From contig USKC01000239.1 in assembly GCA_900555195.1 (NCBI GenBank), forward strand, positions 1-5,213: a DNA stretch of 5,213 nt. The letters run 5' to 3'. Positions 1 through 5,213 of the stretch are shown in pieces (position 1 is the stretch's first letter; each line of letters begins with the position of its first letter). The DNA is from an uncultured Lachnospiraceae bacterium (GTDB lineage: Bacteria > Bacillota > Clostridia > Lachnospirales > Lachnospiraceae). The translations under genes were made by a program, and so were the position numbers. The notes beneath the pieces are model-generated. The model worked only from the letters and a program-made list of their open reading frames with translations. It did no database searches and was not told the DNA's origin.

Positions 1-259
1 CGCCAACCTTGGTCAGCGTGATCCCGTACTTTTCCTTCACGTCCGCTGCCATATTGCGGTAGCTGTCCTGAAGCCCGTTCCAGATATCCTCCTGGCTGTA
101 AGTCCAGATGTTGTTCTCATAGCGGTTTTCCCACTCATGGTTGCCTGCTGCGATGGGAGTATTATTTTCATCCACCAGAACCGCTTTGATCCGCGTGGAA
201 CCGAATTCGATGCCCAGCGCTGTTTTCCCTTCCAATATCATCGTTTTAATATCGCTCAT
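1..259 (-). CDS. FGGY-family carbohydrate kinase, probable ribulokinase role (5' part only, cut by window edge)
   Basis: Only the first 86 codons are present; the gene continues beyond position 1. The ATG at 259-257 is preceded by AAGGAG (271-266) with a 6-nt gap, which fixes the start. Residues 14-31 ([18 protein letters not shown]) form the N-terminal phosphate-binding strand-turn-strand of the sugar kinase/Hsp70/actin fold, and residues 43-64 (EWEN...[14 protein letters not shown]) resemble the xylulokinase-like FGGY proteins that often follow araA in Clostridia. FGGY kinases phosphorylate sugars with ATP in the cytoplasm. From its place 21 bp after araA, the likely substrate is L-ribulose, giving L-ribulose 5-phosphate; this is inference. 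The N-terminus differs from classical AraB, which usually has a GxDFGT-type motif, so no gene symbol is given. The sugar-binding and C-terminal ATPase parts cannot be judged here. Xylulokinase is the main alternative. Confidence 0.87.
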   Translation of the reverse strand, partial: MSDIKTMILEGKTALGIEFGSTRIKAVLVDENNTPIAAGNHEWENRYENNIWTYSQEDIWNGLQDSYRNMAADVKEKYGITLTKVG

Positions 260-265
260 ACCTGT

Positions 266-271
266 CTCCTT
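266..271 (-). promoter_or_regulatory. Ribosome-binding site of the FGGY kinase gene
   Basis: AAGGAG on the minus strand, 6 nt before the ATG at 259, lying in the 21-bp gap after the araA stop codon. It shows that the kinase is translated independently within the operon. Confidence 0.8.
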
Positions 272-280
272 TTTCGCAGT

Positions 281-1777
281 TTACCTATAGTAAACGGAAT
301 TCCATCTCAGTTCATTCTTCAGATCCCGGATCGTGGTATTCTTATCGATTACCACGCTTTCAATGCCCATTGCATCCGCCCAATCCACCATCTGCTCTAC
401 GGAAAGATCATAAGAAAATGCGGTGTGATGCGCGCCGCCGGCCAGAATCCATGCCTGCGCCCCGATCTCCAGGTTCGGTTCAGGGGTCCAGAATGCGGTC
501 GCCACAGGCAGCTTCGGCATTTCTTTCTCACACTTCTTACATTCCACTGCATTGATGATGAGGCGGAACCGGTTGCCCAGGTCGATCAGGGAAGTGGCTA
601 CAGCCGGTCCGGTCTTGGAAGTGAATACCAGGCGGGCAGGATCTTCTCTGTTGCCCATGCTCAGAGGCTGTACCTTAATGGAGATAGGGCCGTCTGCGAT
701 GGTAGGGCATACCTCCAGCATGTGCGCCTGCAGAATACCTTCTTTGCCCGGAACCAGATTATAAGTGTAGTCCTCCATAAAGGACGTTCCCTTCGCATTC
801 GGGATGCCTGCAGTCATAATCTTCATCAGGCGCACCATGGCAGCGGTCTTCCAGTCGCCTTCTCCGCCGAATCCATAGCCTTTCTCCATCAACCTCTGGA
901 TCGCAAGGCCGGGAAGCTGCTGCAGGCCGCCGAGCATGCCGAAATGCGTAACGATCGCTTGGTAATTGCCGTCTTCAAGGAATTTTTCAAGGCCGATCTC
1001 GATCTTGGCCTGAACCGCCACATGCTCCCGGAACTCCTTCGGATCTCTGCCTTCCAGAAGGATATTGTATTTGCTATAATATTCTTCCACCAGAGCATCC
1101 ACATCCGCCTGGGACACAGCGTTCACATATTCCACAGCATCGTTGACGCAGTAATGGTCGATCTCCCAGCCGAACTTCACTTCTGCCTCTACCTTATCGC
1201 CTTCGGTTACGGCCACATTGTTCATGTTGTCGCCAATACGGCAGACACGGATATGGGAGGACTCCATCAGGCCGATGGCTGTTCTCATCCATCCTGCCAA
1301 CTTCTCCTGCACAGCTGCAGATGCCCAGTGCCCTACGATCACTTTGCGCTCGATTCCCATACGGGTTACGATATGCCCATACTCTCTGTCGCCGTGGGCG
1401 GACTGGTTCTCGTTCATGAAGTCCATATCGATGGTATCATACGGGATCTCTTCATTGAACTGGGTATGCAGATGGCAGAGAGGCTTTCTGTATTCCTTCA
1501 GGCCCAGGATCCACATCTTCGCGGGTGAAAAAGTATGCATCCATGTGATTACACCGGCGCAGGAAGCATCTTCGTTTGCAGCGTTCAGTGTTCTGCGGAT
1601 GGTCGCCGGATCGATCAGCGTCGGCTTCAAAACCACTTCAAAAGGGAGCTTTCCGGAAGCGTTCAGCCCTTCCACGATTTTAGCGGAATGCTCCGCCACT
1701 TTCCTTAAGCACTCATCCCCGTACAGATCCTGCGAACCCGTACAAAACCAAAATTTGTAGTCCGTTCCTGTCTTCAT
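281..1777 (-). CDS. araA: L-arabinose isomerase
   Basis: Cytoplasmic, metal-dependent isomerase that converts L-arabinose to L-ribulose, the first step of arabinose catabolism. The 498-residue product matches the usual length (about 495-500). Near the start is FWFCTGSQDLYG (residues 9-20), typical of AraA. The family's metal-binding and catalytic residues are visible: E306 in GGEGDWKTAAM, E335 in SFMEDYTY, H352 in AHMLEVCP, and H450/H451 in AGGAHHTAFSYDL. All four are intact, so the enzyme should be active. An in-frame ATG at 1801 would add eight residues, but AAGGAGG (1791-1785) lies inside that extension, 7 nt before the ATG at 1777, so 1777 is the real start. The gene follows araR by 27 bp and precedes the FGGY kinase by 21 bp, indicating one operon under AraR control. 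A long open frame on the opposite strand is a shadow of this gene. Confidence 0.97.
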   Translation of the reverse strand: MKTGTDYKFWFCTGSQDLYGDECLRKVAEHSAKIVEGLNASGKLPFEVVLKPTLIDPATIRRTLNAANEDASCAGVITWMHTFSPAKMWILGLKEYRKPLCHLHTQFNEEIPYDTIDMDFMNENQSAHGDREYGHIVTRMGIERKVIVGHWASAAVQEKLAGWMRTAIGLMESSHIRVCRIGDNMNNVAVTEGDKVEAEVKFGWEIDHYCVNDAVEYVNAVSQADVDALVEEYYSKYNILLEGRDPKEFREHVAVQAKIEIGLEKFLEDGNYQAIVTHFGMLGGLQQLPGLAIQRLMEKGYGFGGEGDWKTAAMVRLMKIMTAGIPNAKGTSFMEDYTYNLVPGKEGILQAHMLEVCPTIADGPISIKVQPLSMGNREDPARLVFTSKTGPAVATSLIDLGNRFRLIINAVECKKCEKEMPKLPVATAFWTPEPNLEIGAQAWILAGGAHHTAFSYDLSVEQMVDWADAMGIESVVIDKNTTIRDLKNELRWNSVYYR

Positions 1778-1784
1778 CCTTTTT

Positions 1785-1791
1785 CCTCCTT
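1785..1791 (-). promoter_or_regulatory. Ribosome-binding site that sets the araA start
   Basis: AAGGAGG on the minus strand, separated by 7 nt from the ATG at 1777. It falls within the possible N-terminal extension from the upstream ATG at 1801, which has no comparable site because it lies next to the araR stop codon. It therefore decides the araA start. Confidence 0.85.
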
Positions 1792-1804
1792 GTTTATTCA
1801 TGTA

Positions 1805-2887
1805 TCATTCATTTAACCGTTTTACGGAATCTCTCTCCACAATATCTGTTACAAATTCATAATTCCCATCGAATCCGCTGTCCTTAATCATGGAAAGCAG
1901 ATTCTTTGCAGCCTTCCTCCCAAGAACCTCTGTAGGATAATGGACGCTGGTCAGCCGGGTGTCCGCCAGTTCCGCTAAATCCGAATCATCAATGCCAACA
2001 AGCGAGATATCCTCAGGAACCCGTATTCCCTCCTTCGCCAACAGCCCTTCCAGCTGAAAAGCAATCTGATCGTTGTAGCAGAGCACTGCTGTGCAGTCCC
2101 TGAAATTTCTAAGAATACGTTCCCGGTAGTCAGACAGATGCTCTTCCCCTTCCGTATCCACCCAGACCATTCTTCCGTCGCCCGCTGCGATTCCCCGCTT
2201 CCTGCACGCCTCCAGATAACCTGCGTACCGCAGATGGCCCTGTCCGTCATCAAACTTCATCAGGGCGCCGATGCGCGTATGTCCCGCATCCGCTAAGTAA
2301 TCCACAGCCAACATTGCCGCACGCGCGTCCGCCAGCGTAACATGCGGAAGAGGCAGGCCCGGATAATAGCTGTTGATGAAAAGAATGGGGATCCTGCGTT
2401 CCATCAGCTTATATATCAGCGGAAGATTGGGATTCGGAAGCCCGCTCTTAGTTGCCTCCATGATGATTCCCGCCACATCATTCCGGCTGATGATGTCTTC
2501 CAGAATGGTGCGTTCCCGCTCCAGCAGGTTATTGGTAAAAGCGATCTGAACCGAATATCCCTGCTCAAACAGGCAGTTTTCTATCCCCTGGATGGTCTTT
2601 GGAAAAATGTAACTATCCACATAGGTGGTGACCACTGCAATCCGGGTCTTGTTCTCCAATGTCGTCAGGCGATGGTCACTCACATAGGTCCCGCTCCCTC
2701 TCCTGCGGCTCACAAGCCCTTCCTTTTCCAGGATTCCCACAGCATGCCGCACCGTCTGTCTGCTCAGCGCAAACATTTGACTCAGCTCATTCTCGGAATA
2801 CAGCTTCTGTCCTGGCTTCAGCTCACCGCTCTCAATTTTTTCTTTCAGCCAGTCTACAATTCGGAGATATTTTGCTTTTTTCTCCAA
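1805..2887 (-). CDS. araR: AraR, arabinose-responsive transcriptional repressor (GntR DNA-binding domain fused to a LacI-type sensor domain)
   Basis: A 360-residue cytoplasmic repressor, close to Bacillus subtilis AraR in size and layout. Residues 5-70 form a GntR-type winged helix: YSENELSQMFALSRQTVRHAVGILEKEG holds the helix-turn-helix and RRRGSGTYV (61-69) is the wing. From about residue 82 (RIAVVTTYVDSYIFPKTIQGIE) the protein is a LacI/periplasmic-binding-type effector domain, with AGHTRIGALMKFDDGQGHLRYAGY and ISLVGIDDSDLAELADTRLTSVHYP as typical segments. Known AraR proteins repress arabinose genes and release DNA on binding L-arabinose. The start is a TTG at 2887 with AAGGAGG (2900-2894) 6 nt upstream; the protein then begins exactly at the DNA-binding domain. 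It is the first gene of the operon, 27 bp before araA, so it probably represses its own synthesis. Arabinose as ligand is inferred from family and neighbours. Confidence 0.93.
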   Translation of the reverse strand: MEKKAKYLRIVDWLKEKIESGELKPGQKLYSENELSQMFALSRQTVRHAVGILEKEGLVSRRRGSGTYVSDHRLTTLENKTRIAVVTTYVDSYIFPKTIQGIENCLFEQGYSVQIAFTNNLLERERTILEDIISRNDVAGIIMEATKSGLPNPNLPLIYKLMERRIPILFINSYYPGLPLPHVTLADARAAMLAVDYLADAGHTRIGALMKFDDGQGHLRYAGYLEACRKRGIAAGDGRMVWVDTEGEEHLSDYRERILRNFRDCTAVLCYNDQIAFQLEGLLAKEGIRVPEDISLVGIDDSDLAELADTRLTSVHYPTEVLGRKAAKNLLSMIKDSGFDGNYEFVTDIVERDSVKRLNE

Positions 2888-2893
2888 AATCCC

Positions 2894-2900
2894 CCTCCTT
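2894..2900 (-). promoter_or_regulatory. Ribosome-binding site supporting the TTG start of araR
   Basis: AAGGAGG on the minus strand, 6 nt before the TTG at 2887. The strength and spacing of this site support the non-ATG start. Confidence 0.8.
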
Positions 2901-2926
2901 TCCCGAGGAATGCCGCCTGGCGATTC

Positions 2927-2958
2927 AAAGTTGTACTGTTATTAGGAGATAAGTTGTA
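2927..2958. promoter_or_regulatory. Pair of AraR-like half-sites (AAGTTGTA twice) in the araR leader
   Basis: AAGTTGTA occurs at 2928-2935 and again at 2951-2958, 23 bp apart and in the same orientation. The TTGTAC form of the first copy resembles the half-site of the TTGTACGTACAA-type AraR operator known from Bacillus. The opposite arms are degraded, so these would be weak sites alone. They lie about 130-160 bp downstream of the predicted transcription start, where a bound repressor could block elongation or pair with the upstream operator. Assignment to AraR is inference from the shared word and the adjacent araR gene. Confidence 0.4.
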
Positions 2959-3008
2959 TTTAATTTTGCATTTCAAAGCAGCCTGTTTCATAAAAAGGCA
3001 TTTCTGTC

Positions 3009-3056
3009 AGGAAATATCAGATTTTTGCACAGATGTTTGTGCGTTTTTTATTTCCT
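3009..3056 (-). other. Nested inverted repeat in the predicted ara leader RNA
   Basis: In the minus-strand transcript, AGGAAATA (3056-3049) can pair with TATTTCCT (3016-3009), an 8-bp outer stem. Inside it, GCACA (3042-3038) pairs with TGTGC (3031-3027), a 5-bp stem around a 6-nt loop. The two stems are separated by A-rich internal segments of 6 and 10 nt. It sits 30-75 nt into the predicted leader. No U-tract follows it on this strand, so it is not a normal intrinsic terminator, and I recognise no riboswitch class in it. Its role, if any, is unknown; AT-rich DNA can give such repeats by chance. Confidence 0.35.
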
Positions 3057-3091
3057 TCTCTTTCTTTTCTCAGGCCAATCCCGTTGCTTTC

Positions 3092-3120
3092 AATATATTC
3101 CATTCTTCAGGGCCTGTCAA
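3092..3120 (-). promoter_or_regulatory. Sigma-A promoter of the araR-araA operon
   Basis: On the minus strand a perfect -35 box TTGACA (3120-3115) is followed by a 17-bp spacer and the -10 box TATATT (3097-3092), matching 11 of 12 consensus positions. The predicted transcription start is near 3085, giving a leader of about 198 nt before araR. It is the best promoter-like sequence in the intergenic region and points toward araR. The candidate AraR sites lie on either side rather than over it. Confidence 0.72.
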
Positions 3121-3243
3121 TATGAAAGTCACAAAAGACGCGTGCCGTTTCCTTTTTTATGATTTTTTTAAGAAATATTTTCTTTTCTTTTGATTCTTTC
3201 CAATCTTCTACCTTTTTTTCATTTAAAAACAGTACTTATTTAC

Positions 3244-3265
3244 AAAGTTGTATATGTACATCTTT
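3244..3265. promoter_or_regulatory. Candidate AraR operator (22-bp imperfect palindrome)
   Basis: AAAGTTGTA, then TATG, then TACATCTTT: 9 of 11 base pairs are symmetric about the centre. Its left arm AAAGTTGTA is identical to the copy at 2927-2935 and shares AAGTTGTA with the one at 2951. Bacillus AraR operators have TTGTA/TACAA arms with a 2-bp centre; here the centre is 4 bp, so the match is approximate. The site is about 60 bp upstream of the DUF885 start and about 170 bp upstream of the predicted ara transcription start. It could therefore serve either side or both. No other regulator gene is in the window. Confidence 0.5.
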
Positions 3266-3326
3266 TCCTTTTGCATGAACCCCCGAATATCATCATACAT
3301 TATTAAAAAACTTCAGGATCGTTTCA

Positions 3327-5147
3327 TTGAAAAAAAAACGTACGCTTTTCTTCACCGCCATCATCCTTCTGATTTTCTGCTTTCTTTTTTTCTATTTGAT
3401 ACAGAACGGGGATTCCTGGCGTTTTAAACGGCTGTGCAGAGATTTCTTCGCTCATTCTCTCTCTCAGGACAGTCTGAGCCTGCATTATACGCTGGCCAAC
3501 CCTCACAGCTACTTGGATCCTCCCGATCCCGCCACGCTTCCTTCCTATTCCAGCCAGGAACGAACGGAAAATTCCGCCGCCCTTGAAAATCTGCTGGCCG
3601 CCCTGAAGGAAATCGATCCGAAGCGGCTGGATACCTATGACCATTACCTGTATTCGCTTCTGCTTCCATACCTGGAAAATGAGCTTACGGGAGCCCGTTG
3701 TGAATATTTTGAAGAGCCTCTCTCTCCTTCCTCCGGCATGCACATCGAATTGCCCGTCCTTCTGGCCGAATATACATTCCGAACCAGGCAGGATCTGGAA
3801 GATTACATGGCATTGCTGGAAGACATCCCTGCATATCTGGAAAGCCTGGCCCAATATGAGCGTGAGAAATCAAATGCAGGCCTGTTCATGACGCAGGCAG
3901 ATGCAGAGCTGGTTATAGAACAGTGCGATAACATTCTGGATCCCACCCTTCTTGACAGCGGAGAGCATTTTCTGCAGACCACCTTCCGCAAACGGCTGGA
4001 AGGCTTGATCGCTGCCGGAGAAGTGGATGAAGCGGAAAAGGAACGCTATCTGACAGAAAATGACCGGCTGCTTCGCACGGTGGCGCTTCCGGCCTATATC
4101 GCGCTGGCAGATCAGATTTTTCTGCTTTCGGACACCGGAACTCTGGAAAACGGGCTCGCCTGCTGCAGCGGAGGAACGCAGTACTATACCTATTTGCTCA
4201 GGCATAATACAGGAAGCAGCCGCACCCCTGAAGAGATCCAGGAATTGCTGGCATCCAGCCTGCAGGCCTGTTATGAAGAAGTGCAGCTTCTGATCGCGGA
4301 CTACAGACAGCTCACAGGCACCCTCCCCGATCCCGATGCACAGCTTCCGGATTTTCCCTTTGCGGACGAACAGGCCATTCTGGATGATTTGACCGTCCGC
4401 ATGGAGGATGATTTTCCATCTTTATCCTCCCTCACGGATCAGCTTCCTTCGTGCCGAACCGAAACGGTTGCCGAGAGCATGGAGGCCTATACCAGCCCGG
4501 CCTTTTATCTGACGCCTCCCATGGATGACGTCCAGGAAAATGTGATCTATGTCAACCAATCTTCTACCGCCCCAGGCCTGGAACTGTACACCACTCTGGC
4601 CCATGAAGGATATCCAGGCCATCTGTATCAGACGGTGTACAGCCAATTATATGAAAACGCGAAAACCGATAATCCTGTCCGCAATGTGCTCTATTACGGC
4701 GGTTTCGTAGAGGGCTGGGCCTACTATGTGGAAAATCTCGCCTATGGCTATGCGGCCGACGTCCTGACGGAAAGCGGCGCTTCTGAAGCGGATGCTCTTC
4801 TCGTCCAGCTCCGCCGGCTGGAACGCAATCTGCAGGTTAACCTGTACTGTCTTCTGGATCTGGCCATCCATTACTATGGCGCTAGCCGGGAAGATGTCTA
4901 CCGCACCCTGGCCGCATTCGGCCTCACCAACCAAAATACGGCGGATGCAATCTTCGATTACATCCGCCGTGAACCCACCACCTATCTGAAATACTACCTG
5001 GGCTACCTTGAAATTCTCTCCCTTCAGGAAAAGGCGGAAGAACACTGGGGCAAATCCTACACGCCCCTGCGCTTTCATACATTCCTCCTCCAGGCCGGCC
5101 CCTCTGATTTCACCAACCTGGAGGATCTGCTCATGCAGTCCACCTAA
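3327..5147 (+). CDS. Membrane-anchored DUF885 family protein, putative zinc metallopeptidase
   Basis: A 606-residue protein of unknown function. Residues 2-5 are basic (KKKR) and 7-25 are a strongly hydrophobic helix with no standard lipobox or obvious signal-peptidase site, so it is probably anchored with the bulk outside the cell. The remainder resembles DUF885 proteins, of usual length, which are placed among metallopeptidases. Key segments are HEGYPGH (H426, E427, H432), EGWAYYVE beginning at E462 as a likely third metal ligand, RRLERNLQVNLYCLLDLAIHYYG (496-518), and PTTYLKYYLGYLEI (550-563), a conserved C-terminal segment. Peptidase activity is inferred; the substrate is unknown. The start is TTG at 3327 with a weak AGGA (3315-3318) 8 nt upstream; no nearby in-frame ATG exists, and only this start retains the whole membrane helix. 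It is divergent from the ara operon and ends with TAA. A link to arabinose use is unproven. Confidence 0.86.
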   Translation: MKKKRTLFFTAIILLIFCFLFFYLIQNGDSWRFKRLCRDFFAHSLSQDSLSLHYTLANPHSYLDPPDPATLPSYSSQERTENSAALENLLAALKEIDPKRLDTYDHYLYSLLLPYLENELTGARCEYFEEPLSPSSGMHIELPVLLAEYTFRTRQDLEDYMALLEDIPAYLESLAQYEREKSNAGLFMTQADAELVIEQCDNILDPTLLDSGEHFLQTTFRKRLEGLIAAGEVDEAEKERYLTENDRLLRTVALPAYIALADQIFLLSDTGTLENGLACCSGGTQYYTYLLRHNTGSSRTPEEIQELLASSLQACYEEVQLLIADYRQLTGTLPDPDAQLPDFPFADEQAILDDLTVRMEDDFPSLSSLTDQLPSCRTETVAESMEAYTSPAFYLTPPMDDVQENVIYVNQSSTAPGLELYTTLAHEGYPGHLYQTVYSQLYENAKTDNPVRNVLYYGGFVEGWAYYVENLAYGYAADVLTESGASEADALLVQLRRLERNLQVNLYCLLDLAIHYYGASREDVYRTLAAFGLTNQNTADAIFDYIRREPTTYLKYYLGYLEILSLQEKAEEHWGKSYTPLRFHTFLLQAGPSDFTNLEDLLMQST

Positions 5148-5213
5148 ACCGGCTGGATTTTCCGCAGGCTGCAGGAGAAAAACTGACCGGGCCCGCTGCG
5201 GCTGCCCCCTTCG
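5148..5213. other. Tail after the DUF885 gene, no supported feature
   Basis: These 66 bases are GC-rich and contain no clear hairpin-plus-T-tract terminator. On the minus strand one frame stays open from the window edge to a TAG at 5146-5144, overlapping the DUF885 stop codon. That leaves the possibility of a convergent gene ending here, but about 22 codons with no recognisable motif are too few to call it. Confidence 0.4.

Larger units (their letters stand above)
2888..3326. other. Divergent intergenic control region between araR and the DUF885 gene
   Basis: A 439-bp stretch with no convincing gene. It is markedly AT-rich, with many T-tracts on the plus strand (for example 3151-3190 and 3209-3228). 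An open frame reading out of the antisense strand of araR covers part of it, but has no family resemblance and no ribosome-binding site. The region holds the ara operon promoter, repeated AraR-like half-sites on both sides of that promoter, and a nested inverted repeat in the predicted leader. No clear sigma-A promoter could be assigned for the plus-strand gene; weak -10-like words occur around 3296-3306. Confidence 0.8.

Noticed and set aside
137..1528. A 463-codon open frame on the plus strand opposite araA and the kinase start.
   Set aside because: It is antisense to a clearly conserved isomerase, has no family resemblance and no ribosome-binding site; a by-product of codon use in araA.
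1778..1801. An upstream ATG at 1801 giving araA eight extra residues.
   Set aside because: The araA ribosome-binding site lies inside this extension and AraA proteins normally begin close to the ATG at 1777.
3027..3049. A GCACA/TGTGC hairpin followed by GTTTTTT on the plus strand, resembling an intrinsic terminator.
   Set aside because: The stem is only 5 bp and no plus-strand gene ends upstream of it.
3080..3093. A TGAAAGC word next to the ara transcription start, resembling half of a CcpA catabolite-response element.
   Set aside because: Only the first seven positions fit; the second half (AACGGGA) lacks the CTTTCA arm, so a cre site is not supported.
3170..3184. The short inverted repeat AAGAAA-TAT-TTTCTT.
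   Set aside because: Made only of A/T-rich words in an AT-rich region; a chance origin is likely and no function follows from its position.
2342..3193. A 283-codon plus-strand open frame spanning the antisense of araR and the intergenic region.
   Set aside because: It runs through conserved araR codons and the AT-rich control region, and its product shows low-complexity F/K-rich sequence without recognisable domains.
4647..5078. A 143-codon minus-strand open frame within the DUF885 gene.
   Set aside because: It is antisense to conserved DUF885 motifs, with no ribosome-binding site or family features.

Overview
The window reads as the chromosome of a Gram-positive anaerobe of the class Clostridia, probably Lachnospiraceae. 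The grounds are strong AAGGAGG ribosome-binding sites, TTG start codons, a Bacillus/Clostridium-type AraR repressor, an FGGY kinase of the form usually seen in gut clostridia, and a DUF885 metallopeptidase-like membrane protein. This placement comes from protein resemblance recognised by eye, not from a search.

Positions 1-2887 hold a minus-strand L-arabinose operon, read right to left: araR (transcriptional repressor, TTG start at 2887), then araA (L-arabinose isomerase, start best placed at 1777), then the first 86 codons of an FGGY-family sugar kinase that runs off the left edge. The gaps are 27 and 21 bp and each gene has its own good ribosome-binding site, so co-transcription is very likely. 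AraA converts L-arabinose to L-ribulose, and the kinase is presumably the ribulokinase step. An L-ribulose-5-phosphate 4-epimerase (araD) is not in the window and could lie further left.

Positions 2888-3326 are a 439-bp non-coding, AT-rich region between divergent genes. It holds a near-consensus sigma-A promoter for the operon (TTGACA, 17 bp, TATATT on the minus strand). It also holds a 22-bp imperfect palindrome and two further copies of the AAGTTGTA half-site that look like AraR-binding sequence, plus a nested inverted repeat in the predicted ~198-nt leader RNA.

Positions 3327-5147 encode, on the plus strand, a 606-residue membrane-anchored protein of the DUF885 family with an HExxxGH metal-binding motif. 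Its job is unknown. Its place opposite the ara operon raises, but does not prove, shared control by AraR. The last 66 bases contain no feature I can support. I see no mobile element, CRISPR array, tRNA or rRNA, and no clear sign of a wholly new system. The most interesting parts are the control region and the DUF885 gene.
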